DNA from: Fidelibacterota bacterium | Lineage (GTDB): Bacteria > Fidelibacterota > Marinisomatia > SCGC-AAA003-L08 > TS1B11 | Reading direction: 5' to 3' | NCBI GenBank assembly: GCA_004124295.1 | Contig: SCKI01000001.1 | Coordinates: forward strand, 62,001-126,000 | Length of the DNA: 64,000 nucleotides | In this document: piece by piece, positions 18,033 to 25,503 of the stretch | How positions within the stretch are numbered: the first letter of the stretch is position 1 | How the letters are laid out: each line of letters begins with the position of its first letter | Program-made: the position numbers and the translations under genes | The notes under the pieces: model-generated | The model's database searches: none | What the model saw: only the letters and a program-made list of their open reading frames with translations | Told to the model about the DNA's origin: nothing

Positions 18033-18161
18033 TTACTTTTTAGCCAGGGTCGATTTACCCGCCGTTGAATAGTACCGGTACAGGAACCAGCCGATCAGCA
18101 GGAAGCTCGCCGACCCGCCGATGACCTTGGTAGCGAACAAGGCCGGCGAGGCCACCCCCTA
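18033..18161 (-). other. In-frame extension of the permease past an amber codon
   Basis: After the TAG at 18159-18161 the same frame stays open for 41 residues to a TAA at 18033-18035. It reads GVASPALFATKVIGGSASF, then LLIGWFLYRYY and ends STAGKSTLAKK. This is a hydrophobic helix with a basic end, exactly what is expected for the last membrane helix of an APC permease. It looks like formerly coding (or read-through) sequence. Confidence 0.75.
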
Positions 18162-19433
18162 ACCGGGGATCAGCGAAAATATGATGGACACCACTGTGGC
18201 AAACAGCCCGGCCCCGACCACCAGATAGAGACCTGCCTGGCCCCCGGGGATGGTGATCACCCCCTCAGAGTTCCCGGTCCTGCGCAGCTTCACCACCGCC
18301 GCAAAGAGGTAAATGTAGGGAATAAAGTAGAGCACCAGCGTCGCGTCCACCAGCACCAGGTAGGCTTCCTCGATGGTGGAGCCGATCACCGCCATCAGTA
18401 TAAAAGCCGAGCTGAAGATTCCCTGCCAGATCAGCGAGATGTAAGGCGTGCCGTATTTCGGATGGACTTTTCCCAGGGCCGCCGGCATGTAGTTGTCCAG
18501 CCCGCTCACGTAGGGTATCCGGGCGGTTCCACCCAGCCAGGCGCTGAGGCCCCCCATCCCTCCCAGGGTGATGGCCAGGGCGGCCAGGCCCCCCAGCCAA
18601 AGCCAGCCCGTACCAGCAAAGAGGTGGCTGATAGCCTGGGGTATGCCGGCCAGGATGCTCACCTCATTGGCGGGGAGGGCCACCTGGGTGGCCAGGGTGC
18701 CGAGGATGTAGACCATGGTTATCAGTACGCCCGATATGACGATGCCCCGGGGCAGAGTCTTGCGCGGGTCATGCACCTCATCACTCAGCACCGAGGCCAG
18801 TTCCAGGCCGGCAAAACCGAAGCACATGGTGGCCCAGACGCCCAGGGTGCCGGAACTCAGCTTGGGGATCATGTTCTGGGCCGTAAAGGTTGTCGCCGAA
18901 CCCCGGCTGGCCAGGGCATAGATGGCGACGCCGAACAGGATCAGCACCGGCAGCCAGGTGCCAAAGGCGCCCACATTCTGAATCCATTTGCCCAGCGAAA
19001 GGCCCCGGATATTCAGCCCCAGCACCAGCCACAGCATCGCCAGGCTGAACAGGACCATGTAGAGGGGGCTGCTCTCCAGGCCCAGCCAGGCCGAGCCGCC
19101 GATGAACAGGGCGTTGGAGGCGATGAAGATCAGTAGGGAGGGGTAGTAGATCAGGTTGTTGACCCAGTAGCACCAGCCGGCGATGAAGCCGTGGGCCGGA
19201 CCGAAGGCCTCCCGGGCCCAGACGTAGACGCCTCCTTCTTTAGGATAGCGGGTGGTGAGCTCGATAACCGACAGCGCCTGCGGAATGAAAAACAGCACCA
19301 GCGCCGCCAGCCAGAGAACCGTGGCGCTGGGCCCCGTCTGGGCGGCGGTAAGCAGCCAGCGCAGCCCGACGATGGCAACGATGTTCATCAGAACGATATC
19401 CCGCAGGTTCAGCACCCGCTTGAGCTGGGCCAT
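18159..19433 (-). CDS. APC-superfamily amino acid permease, apparently cut short by TAG
   Basis: 424 aa to the TAG, about 40 short of the expected length. The N-terminus LNLRDIVLMNIVAIVGLRWLL, then IPQALSVIELTTRYPKEGG, VYVWAREAFGPAHGFIAGW and FGFAGLELASVLSDEVHDP mark an amino acid permease of the APC family, with about eleven hydrophobic helices before the stop. It would exchange or import amino acids across the inner membrane; the substrate is not deducible. The coding frame continues with a convincing final helix after the stop (18033-18158). It is therefore either a recent nonsense mutant, a sequencing error or a recoded gene. A relic of a second copy lies at 23777-23850. Confidence 0.88.
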   Translation of the reverse strand: MAQLKRVLNLRDIVLMNIVAIVGLRWLLTAAQTGPSATVLWLAALVLFFIPQALSVIELTTRYPKEGGVYVWAREAFGPAHGFIAGWCYWVNNLIYYPSLLIFIASNALFIGGSAWLGLESSPLYMVLFSLAMLWLVLGLNIRGLSLGKWIQNVGAFGTWLPVLILFGVAIYALASRGSATTFTAQNMIPKLSSGTLGVWATMCFGFAGLELASVLSDEVHDPRKTLPRGIVISGVLITMVYILGTLATQVALPANEVSILAGIPQAISHLFAGTGWLWLGGLAALAITLGGMGGLSAWLGGTARIPYVSGLDNYMPAALGKVHPKYGTPYISLIWQGIFSSAFILMAVIGSTIEEAYLVLVDATLVLYFIPYIYLFAAVVKLRRTGNSEGVITIPGGQAGLYLVVGAGLFATVVSIIFSLIPG

Positions 19434-19492
19434 GCAGACTCCCCTATTGGGGAAGTTACACTGGCGGGAAAAGGCTGCGGGGAACTGCCCCG

Positions 19493-19565
19493 TCAGGGCG
19501 CGGGGGCAGGCTGGTCCGGCCGCACCTCAGGAGTGGATTCGGCGCCGGCCCCGGGTGGCGGCAGA
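19493..19565 (-). pseudogene. Relic of the C-terminus of a paralogue of the gene at 24962-25354
   Basis: On the minus strand the frame ending at TGA 19493-19495 reads NGLPPPGAGAESTPEVRPDQ then PAPAP. The intact gene at 24962-25354 ends AGAESTPEVLADKPEP. The shared AGAESTPEV block and matching Pro-rich end indicate common origin. Only the last ~25 codons remain; the upstream part has been replaced by the 3' end of the FTR1 gene. Confidence 0.7.
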
Positions 19566-19584
19566 CCGTTCTGGACAGGGGTCA

Positions 19585-20403
19585 CTAGAGCGAGGCACGC
19601 CTCCAGAGCAGACCGATCCCCGTCACCGAGAGAAGCCAGGCCAGCACCTCCGGCAAGCTGGGATCGCCGTTCCAGCCGAACAGACCTTTTGCGAGGGCTC
19701 CCAGCGTCCCTTTATCGTGAAACATTGGATAGGTGCCATCAGGCCTGAGAGCCGGGTTGACATCCCAAATCGGCTGGCCGTACGGCAGCAGACCCGCTTC
19801 GTGGAACTCATGGATGCCGTGGGCGACCAGCCCCGCAGCAAACAGGATCAGCAGGACGGAGCTAACGTTGAAAAAGGTTTTCAGAGGCAGCCGCTTGCCC
19901 TGCACAAAAATGGCGTAGCCGATGGCCATCGCTGTCAACCCCCCGGCCAGTGAGGCCGCGAACGAAAGGCCTCCCTGATTCGACATGACACCATAAAGAA
20001 ACAGAACCGTTTCAACCCCTTCCCGAAACACCGCCACAAAGGCAAGCAAGAACAGACCAAAGCCGGCGCGACTGTCGCTGGCGAGGGCCGATTGGGCTTT
20101 GCCCTCCAGATCGGCGGATATATTTTTGTTCCTGGCCATCCAGATGATCATCGTTGAGAGCACGCCGGCCGCCAGGATCATAACGACGCCCTCGAATATC
20201 TTTTCCCAGCGGCCCGAGAAGCCGCCGGCCAAAACCTGAAACAGGAGTGCCACAATCAAGCTCCCCACAACCGCTGCAGCGACGCCGTTCCACAGCCGCG
20301 GAGCCAGTTCCATGCGTTCAGATTTCACGAGGTAGGTGTAAAGAATTCCCACGATCAGTGCCGCCTCGAGGGTCTCCCGGAATGTCACGATAAATTCAGC
20401 CAT
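19585..20403 (-). CDS. FTR1-family high-affinity iron permease
   Basis: 272 aa with about seven membrane helices. The two iron-binding REXXE motifs are RETLE at residues 9-13 and REGVE at 127-131. Other family features are GILYTYLVKSER, EKIFEGVVMILAAGVLSTMI and HEFHEAGLLP near the C-terminus. It moves ferric iron (or iron after oxidation) across the inner membrane. It follows fur by 43 nt on the same strand, so it is almost certainly transcribed with it under Fur control. No EfeO/EfeB partner or multicopper oxidase lies nearby. Confidence 0.93.
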   Translation of the reverse strand: MAEFIVTFRETLEAALIVGILYTYLVKSERMELAPRLWNGVAAAVVGSLIVALLFQVLAGGFSGRWEKIFEGVVMILAAGVLSTMIIWMARNKNISADLEGKAQSALASDSRAGFGLFLLAFVAVFREGVETVLFLYGVMSNQGGLSFAASLAGGLTAMAIGYAIFVQGKRLPLKTFFNVSSVLLILFAAGLVAHGIHEFHEAGLLPYGQPIWDVNPALRPDGTYPMFHDKGTLGALAKGLFGWNGDPSLPEVLAWLLSVTGIGLLWRRASL

Positions 20404-20446
20404 TTCGCTTCCTTAAGGTTGCCTGGGAGGGGCAGAGGCCAAACCG

Positions 20447-20911
20447 TTACTCGGAATGGCAATCGCTGCAGATCCCGAAGAGCTGATGGCTGTGCCGCAG
20501 CAGTGTAAAGCCATGCTCGGCGGAGATTTTCTCCTGCCGCCGCTCAATCTCGGGATCTATAAACTCAATTATCTTTCCACAGTTCTCGCAGATCATGTGA
20601 TCATGATGGGCCCGGTGTCCCTCACTCCGGTCGCTGGTGAGATTGTTCTCATAGCGGAAGCGGCCGTCCCCGATATCCATTTTGTGGACAAAGTCCACCT
20701 GCTCAAGAATGTCCAGGGTGCGGTAGATGGTGGCCCGGGAAACGGGAATGCCGGCGTTTTTCAGCGACAGGTAGATTTCATCTATCTCCCGGTGCTGGTC
20801 GCTGCCCAGGACATCTGCCAGTATGGCACGGCGCTGGGTGGTCAGGCGCAGATTCTCGTTCTTAAGCGCCTGCTTGAAGTGTGCCAGTTTGAGGGGAGGA
20901 ATGTCCAACAT
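20447..20911 (-). CDS. fur: Fur-family ferric uptake regulator
   Basis: 154 aa. The winged-helix part has LRLTTQRRAILADVLG and VSRATIYRTLDILEQ (recognition helix, residues 58-70). The metal-binding C-terminal part has GHRAHHDHMICENCGK with Cys108/Cys111 and a second pair Cys148/Cys151 at the end (GICSDCHSE), fitting the structural zinc site. The promoter side carries a near-perfect 7-1-7 Fur box, so autoregulation is likely. The neighbours, an iron permease and an FecA-like receptor, point to iron rather than peroxide or zinc sensing. Confidence 0.94.
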   Translation of the reverse strand: MLDIPPLKLAHFKQALKNENLRLTTQRRAILADVLGSDQHREIDEIYLSLKNAGIPVSRATIYRTLDILEQVDFVHKMDIGDGRFRYENNLTSDRSEGHRAHHDHMICENCGKIIEFIDPEIERRQEKISAEHGFTLLRHSHQLFGICSDCHSE

Positions 20912-20919
20912 CAGTCTTA

Positions 20920-20936
20920 TTGAGACTCAGTCTCAA
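20920..20936 (-). promoter_or_regulatory. Fur box upstream of fur
   Basis: TTGAGACTCAGTCTCAA is a perfect inverted repeat apart from its central base (8-bp arms), and contains the 7-1-7 form TGAGACT-C-AGTCTCA. It lies 8 bp upstream of the fur start codon, downstream of a plausible -10 box. That position would let Fur repress its own gene and FTR1. Confidence 0.8.
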
Positions 20937-20940
20937 GCGT

Positions 20941-20970
20941 AATATACGCAGATGGACGAGTATCAACCAA
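20941..20970 (-). promoter_or_regulatory. Candidate promoter of fur-FTR1
   Basis: Reading the minus strand, TTGGTT (20970-20965) and TATATT (20946-20941) are separated by 18 nt and precede the Fur box. The hexamers match sigma-70 consensus at 4 and 5 positions. The leader to the fur ATG would be short. Confidence 0.4.
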
Positions 20971-21219
20971 TCAATTTCCATATGCGCAGGTGCCGGGATA
21001 GTCCCGTCATTTACGGGCAGAGCCGGGGCGGTGGGTCCGTTGGAATTGTCTGGCCCGCGGGGGCGGATATTTTAGAATCATCCATGGGGACTCGAGCTGC
21101 GGGCCCGGGCGATGAATTATTCCACCTTAAGTTGAATCCCGCACAACGAAATATCGAGCAAGGCGGTGGTATCCCAGCAGATAAATCTTTCCGGGGACTC
21201 AATTTGGACTTAACATTAA

Positions 21220-21234
21220 TGAGACTCAATCACA
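21220..21234 (+). promoter_or_regulatory. Second, weaker Fur-box-like site before the TonB receptor
   Basis: TGAGACTCAATCACA shares the left arm and centre of the fur box exactly (TGAGACTCA) but its right arm matches the inverted repeat at only 5 of 7 positions. It ends 25 nt before the receptor ATG. Shared sequence with the site at 20920 supports joint Fur control. Confidence 0.6.
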
Positions 21235-21259
21235 ACAGCCTCGATTTTTTAAGGATAAT

Positions 21260-23707
21260 ATGAACTATCAATATCATTTTAACGTAGGCGCAGTGCGCAG
21301 CTTTGCTTTAGCCCTGGGGCTTATGACCACTGCCGCCTTCGGCCAGGCTCGCATCCAGGGGACAATGAAAAATGCTGTAACGGGCCAGCCCATTCATCAT
21401 GGAAATGTGGTTGTAAAAGATACGAACTATGGTGATGCGGCAGACAGTTTGGGGTTTTACACCATCGAGGATGTGCCCAGGGGAGCGTATACTTTGGTCT
21501 TCAGCGCCATCGGGTACAAAACCATCGAGAAAGAGATTCAATTAGGGGCGGAATCCCTGACCATCTCTGTTGATATCCGGCCCATAGTTCTGGAAGCTCT
21601 GATGATTTCCGTCATCCGGGAACGGACAGAAGTTGTGGGCCATCCCGACAACATTCCCGGCGCGGCTCATATCATTTCCAGAAAGGGACTGGATGTGCAC
21701 AGTTATGCGGATATTCACCGCATCTTGCGGGAAATCCCCGGCATGAATATCCAGGAGGAAGATGGCTTTGGATCGCGCCCCAATATTGGAATGCGTGGCA
21801 CCGGCTCGGAGCGTAGCCAGAAAATCACCCTTATGGAAGATGGTGTGCTTATTGCCCCGGCGCCGTATGCCGCCCCTTCTGCGTACTACTTTCCAACGAT
21901 GGGTCGAATGGAAGGGGTGGAAGTGAGGAAAGGTTCGAGCCAGATTAAATATGGTCCCAATACGAATGGTGGCGCCCTTAATCTGATCTCCACGATCATT
22001 CCGTCAGCATCCACTTTGCGGAGCAATTTTTTTGCTGGCGCTTATGACACATTCAGGGCTCATGCGGTTGTGGGCAATTCATATGAAAATTTCGGCTGGC
22101 TGTTGGAAACGCATCAATATAATTCAGATGGCTTTAAGATATTGGATAACGGCGGCAATACCGGCTTCGATAAGCAGGATTACATGGGCAAATTTCGTTT
22201 TAACACATCGGAAAATGCCCGAACCTATCAAGCGCTGGAAATCAAACTGAGCGCAACCGGCGAGGTCTCTCACGAAACTTACCTCGGGTTGACTGAAGAG
22301 GATTTCCCCAAAAACCCGTTTCGCAGATATTTGGCATCCCAAAATGACCGGCTGGACGCGGATCACACACAAGTCCAGCTGCGGCACTTTGTCAGGCCAA
22401 CCCAATGGCTGGATATAACGACCACGGCCTACCGGAATGATTTTTACCGCAACTGGTACAAGCTGGATAATGTCGGTGGCGAGAAAATTGCCACCATTCT
22501 CAATGATCCGGCGGGAAATGCCGCGGCCTTCGATCTGCTGACAGCCCGTGACAGTGACATTGATCAGTACCAGATAAAAGCAAACAAGCGTACCTATCTT
22601 GCCCAAGGCATTCAGAGTATACTGCACTGGAGGGCCACCGTTTCGGGGATAAGGAATGAGTTCGAGTTCAGTATCCGCTACCATGAAGATGAAGAGGACC
22701 GGTTCCAGCATGTTGACAAGTATCAGATGGTGGCCGGGAAGTTGCAGCTAACGACTGGAGAGGCTCCGGGATCGAAGGATAACCGCATTGGCTCTGCCCG
22801 AGCCATCTCCTGGTATTTTCAGGACAAGATCACGTACGGCAGCTTGACGATTGTTCCAGGGGTCAGGGTGGAAGATATCCTTCTGACCAGAACCGATTAT
22901 AGTACGGCTGACCCCGCAAGAGAAGGGCCGGCGGATATTTACAAAACCGTAATTAATGTTGTTATTCCCGGTGTCGGAGTGACCTATAAGTATACTCCGG
23001 GCTTAACGGTTATTGCCGGTTTGCACAAAGGATTCACCCCTCCGGGGCCGAGCAAAAGCGGGAACAATGTCAAGGCAGAAGAAAGCCTGAATACTGAATT
23101 GGGTCTGCGCATATCGAGGAATAGGTTTTTCCTCAATGGCTTGGTGTTCATGAATCGGTATGACAATATGCTCGGTACCGATCTCCTGGCTACAGGCGGC
23201 GAGGGTACGGGGGACCAGTTTAACGCCGGAGAGGTAAATGTTTTCGGTGTGGAGCTGAGCGGCAGTTACAGCGCGCGGATAGGTGGCTATACGTTGCCTT
23301 TGCGGGCAAGTTATACGTACACCGATTCTGAGTTCGGGAACAGTTTTACAAGTGATTTTGGAGCCTGGGACACGGTGGCTGCCGGTGACAAACTTCCCTA
23401 TCTTGCAGAACATCAACTTTTTGTGGAAGGAACCCTGGAAGGCAAAAAATGGAACGTGACCCTAAGCAGCAAATATACCAGCGCCATGCGGACGCAGGCC
23501 GGACAGGGGGCTATGGTTGCTTCTGAAAGCGTGGATGCAGCGCTCATTTTAGATCTATCCGGCGAATACAGGATACTTGGCCATATCCGGCTATACTTCA
23601 GTGTGCGCAATGTAACGGATCAGGTCTACATTGTCGCTCAGCGTCCCGCGGGTCTCCGTCCCGGCTTGCCTCGCACGTTGGCCGCCGGTGTCAAGTTTGA
23701 TTTTTAA
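21260..23707 (+). CDS. TonB-dependent receptor, FecA/ferric siderophore type
   Basis: 815 aa, preceded by AAGGA 6 nt before the ATG. A signal peptide ends at AAFGQA. Residues ~30-110 are a CarboxypepD_reg-like domain (GTMKNAVTGQPIHHGNVVV). The plug starts near 120 (IREIPGMNIQEEDG-like segment at 155-170, then RPNIGMRGTGSERSQKITLM and YGPNTNGGALNLIS). The barrel ends VTDQVYIVAQRPAGLRPGLP and a terminal Phe. The plug and PSAYYFPTMGRMEGVEVRKG fit ferric-citrate/siderophore receptors. It brings iron complexes across the outer membrane. It is divergent from fur, and the base composition is lower in GC than flanking housekeeping genes, suggesting acquisition. Confidence 0.92.
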   Translation: MNYQYHFNVGAVRSFALALGLMTTAAFGQARIQGTMKNAVTGQPIHHGNVVVKDTNYGDAADSLGFYTIEDVPRGAYTLVFSAIGYKTIEKEIQLGAESLTISVDIRPIVLEALMISVIRERTEVVGHPDNIPGAAHIISRKGLDVHSYADIHRILREIPGMNIQEEDGFGSRPNIGMRGTGSERSQKITLMEDGVLIAPAPYAAPSAYYFPTMGRMEGVEVRKGSSQIKYGPNTNGGALNLISTIIPSASTLRSNFFAGAYDTFRAHAVVGNSYENFGWLLETHQYNSDGFKILDNGGNTGFDKQDYMGKFRFNTSENARTYQALEIKLSATGEVSHETYLGLTEEDFPKNPFRRYLASQNDRLDADHTQVQLRHFVRPTQWLDITTTAYRNDFYRNWYKLDNVGGEKIATILNDPAGNAAAFDLLTARDSDIDQYQIKANKRTYLAQGIQSILHWRATVSGIRNEFEFSIRYHEDEEDRFQHVDKYQMVAGKLQLTTGEAPGSKDNRIGSARAISWYFQDKITYGSLTIVPGVRVEDILLTRTDYSTADPAREGPADIYKTVINVVIPGVGVTYKYTPGLTVIAGLHKGFTPPGPSKSGNNVKAEESLNTELGLRISRNRFFLNGLVFMNRYDNMLGTDLLATGGEGTGDQFNAGEVNVFGVELSGSYSARIGGYTLPLRASYTYTDSEFGNSFTSDFGAWDTVAAGDKLPYLAEHQLFVEGTLEGKKWNVTLSSKYTSAMRTQAGQGAMVASESVDAALILDLSGEYRILGHIRLYFSVRNVTDQVYIVAQRPAGLRPGLPRTLAAGVKFDF

Positions 23708-23776
23708 CGCCCGGCTGCGATGATCCCGGCCTGCGATAAATATCCGAACTGCCAGAGAATATCATACCCTGCGGGA

Positions 23777-23850
23777 CCGGCGGTAAGCAGCCCTCGCAAC
23801 CGGACGACGGCCGCGATGTTCATCGTTACGATGTCACGCAGGCTGAGCTG
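23777..23850 (-). pseudogene. Relic of the N-terminus of a second APC permease
   Basis: The minus strand reads QLSLRDIVTMNIAAVVRLRG then LLTAGPAG. The intact permease starts with NLRDIVLMNIVAIVGLRWLL. At the DNA level 14 bases (GGCGGTAAGCAGCC on the plus strand) are identical to 19348-19361 and the rest is about three-quarters identical. Only ~25 codons survive, bounded by the receptor gene region on one side and the low-GC gene on the other. Confidence 0.7.
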
Positions 23851-23897
23851 ACTAGGCAGGAAAACAAGAATAGAAAGAAGCATAAGAGTATGAAGCT

Positions 23898-24965
23898 ATG
23901 ATCGGAATGGATGCAGTGATTGAGAAGCTTAAGGAAGAATTAAATATTGAGAAAGACAGGCCGGCGGACGCTGACCATCTAGACAGGTTCCTCAAATGGT
24001 TATTTCAAAATTTTGAAGAGCTTGATGAGAGAGCGAAGGAATTTGCAGAAGGCATTTTCGATAATATCAAGGCTAACGCGAAGGAATTTGTGTCAAATAT
24101 TACGGATCCCATTGAAAAAAGAAGGGCTGAAAGAAGAATCGCAATTGCTGAAGGAAAACATTTCGATGTCGGTCAATTTCTATATATGCTGGACCGTCCG
24201 TCATCACACGAAAATGAGGCACTTAAATACGCAATAGAGACGGCCGAAGGGCTTTTGCAGAAATATTTTGACCTTGTATATGATGTAAGCAATCAAACCG
24301 GAAAGGATAACTTGGAACTCTCATCCAATGCGCTACTGCTCAGCTGCGTGGATGAACTAATGATTGCAATTCATTTGGCAAACCACAAGTATTTTCTCCA
24401 AGCGAATAATCACATTCGAGCCGCTATGGAGACAATAGATTTGATATTGGCCTTTCACAAAGATGCTGCTTTATTCCACATCTGGCTCTCTGGCGACAAG
24501 AAAGAAGTGCGTAGAAGATTATCTCCAAGCAATATCAGAAAGAAACTTGGGCGGGATAAATTTGACCCATTGTATGGTCTACTTTCCGAGTTAGGGGTGC
24601 ACCCAACGGTACAATCTATAGTGGCCAAAATTGAGAATGATGGAATCTCTGCTGATACCGGGAATGCATTACGCATAATTAACATAGGTGGATCGAAAGA
24701 TTTATTCTTATTACATACTACGAGTCAGAGTATACTTCTTGTTTTATCATCATTATTCGTTGGGATCAGTAAACTAGGATATCCATGGCTGGACGAGAAT
24801 GAAATTCTTGAATTTGCGCGGGAATCATCAATGGCTCTGGAACAATTTCATGTTGCCTTTTACAGACCCTTTTTAGTTGAGATTGGTATTGATGTTAAGG
24901 AAATGGATGAAGCAATGGAACGAATGTCAAATTCGATAAGGGGACCGGGAGCTAAACACGGTTAG
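23898..24965 (+). CDS. Low-GC orphan, all-helical protein of unknown function
   Basis: 355 aa, hydrophilic, no signal peptide and no clear membrane helix. It has a charged N-terminal half (FQNFEELDERAKEFAEGIF, DPIEKRRAERRIAIAEG). A central helical region follows (DELMIAIHLANHKYFLQAN, HIRAAMETIDLILAFHKDA), then FDPLYGLLSELGVHPTVQSI. That layout is reminiscent of HEPN-like or DUF5677-like proteins in mobile regions, but I cannot confirm a family and see no clear RX4-6H motif. The gene is strikingly AT-rich for this chromosome. Its stop overlaps the stop of the convergent gene at 24962 (shared TTAG), and it sits where a second permease gene should be. It looks horizontally acquired. Confidence 0.65.
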   Translation: MIGMDAVIEKLKEELNIEKDRPADADHLDRFLKWLFQNFEELDERAKEFAEGIFDNIKANAKEFVSNITDPIEKRRAERRIAIAEGKHFDVGQFLYMLDRPSSHENEALKYAIETAEGLLQKYFDLVYDVSNQTGKDNLELSSNALLLSCVDELMIAIHLANHKYFLQANNHIRAAMETIDLILAFHKDAALFHIWLSGDKKEVRRRLSPSNIRKKLGRDKFDPLYGLLSELGVHPTVQSIVAKIENDGISADTGNALRIINIGGSKDLFLLHTTSQSILLVLSSLFVGISKLGYPWLDENEILEFARESSMALEQFHVAFYRPFLVEIGIDVKEMDEAMERMSNSIRGPGAKHG

Positions 24966-25354
24966 GGCTCGGGTTTGTCCGCCAGCACCTCGGGAGTGGA
25001 TTCCGCGCCTGCCAGGGCCGCTCGGACGCCGGCAGGCAGCGGATCGCCGGGATACAAAATCACGTGCCGGACCACAAAATGGGCGCAGCTCTGCCCGTCC
25101 TGGCAGCGCCACTGGATAGTATGTACGCTGTGGCGGTGGTCCACCTGACAGTTTGGGGGGCAGTAGTAACTGAGGCCGTCCTCAACCCGCACATCCTGTG
25201 TGCCGCCGTTGGCAAGGAAGATAACGGCGTTTTTAATGGCCGACTCCTTCTGCAGGTAGGCACTCCCGCCTGCCAGTGAAGTAATCAGCAAAATGGCGGC
25301 GATCCAGGACATCACATAGGCTCTCTTTCTATCTGTTTTTAATGCAATTACCAT
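24962..25354 (-). CDS. Small exported or membrane-anchored Cys-containing protein, unknown
   Basis: 130 aa. A basic N-terminus (KTDRKRAYVMSW) leads into one hydrophobic segment (IAAILLITSLAGGSAYL), so it is either secreted or anchored. The outer part has four cysteines in YYCPPNCQ and WRCQDGQSCAHF, possibly two disulfides or a metal site, and several histidines (DHRHSVH). The Pro-rich C-terminus is shared with a relic at 19493-19565. It may once have been the gene upstream of an APC permease, because a permease relic and an intact permease both lie downstream of a copy. Function unknown. Confidence 0.6.
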   Translation of the reverse strand: MVIALKTDRKRAYVMSWIAAILLITSLAGGSAYLQKESAIKNAVIFLANGGTQDVRVEDGLSYYCPPNCQVDHRHSVHTIQWRCQDGQSCAHFVVRHVILYPGDPLPAGVRAALAGAESTPEVLADKPEP

Positions 25355-25503
25355 GCCATGGCGGTCGATAACAGGTGACAGGTCTCACAACGGTTTGGAG
25401 GGCCAGCCAGCGTGGCCGGGATACGGCAAGGCGGCAAAAACCGGTTTCCGGGGGGCGGGCTCTATGCTTTCGCCGCAAACTCCCGGCCCCTAAATTCCAG
25501 CCC

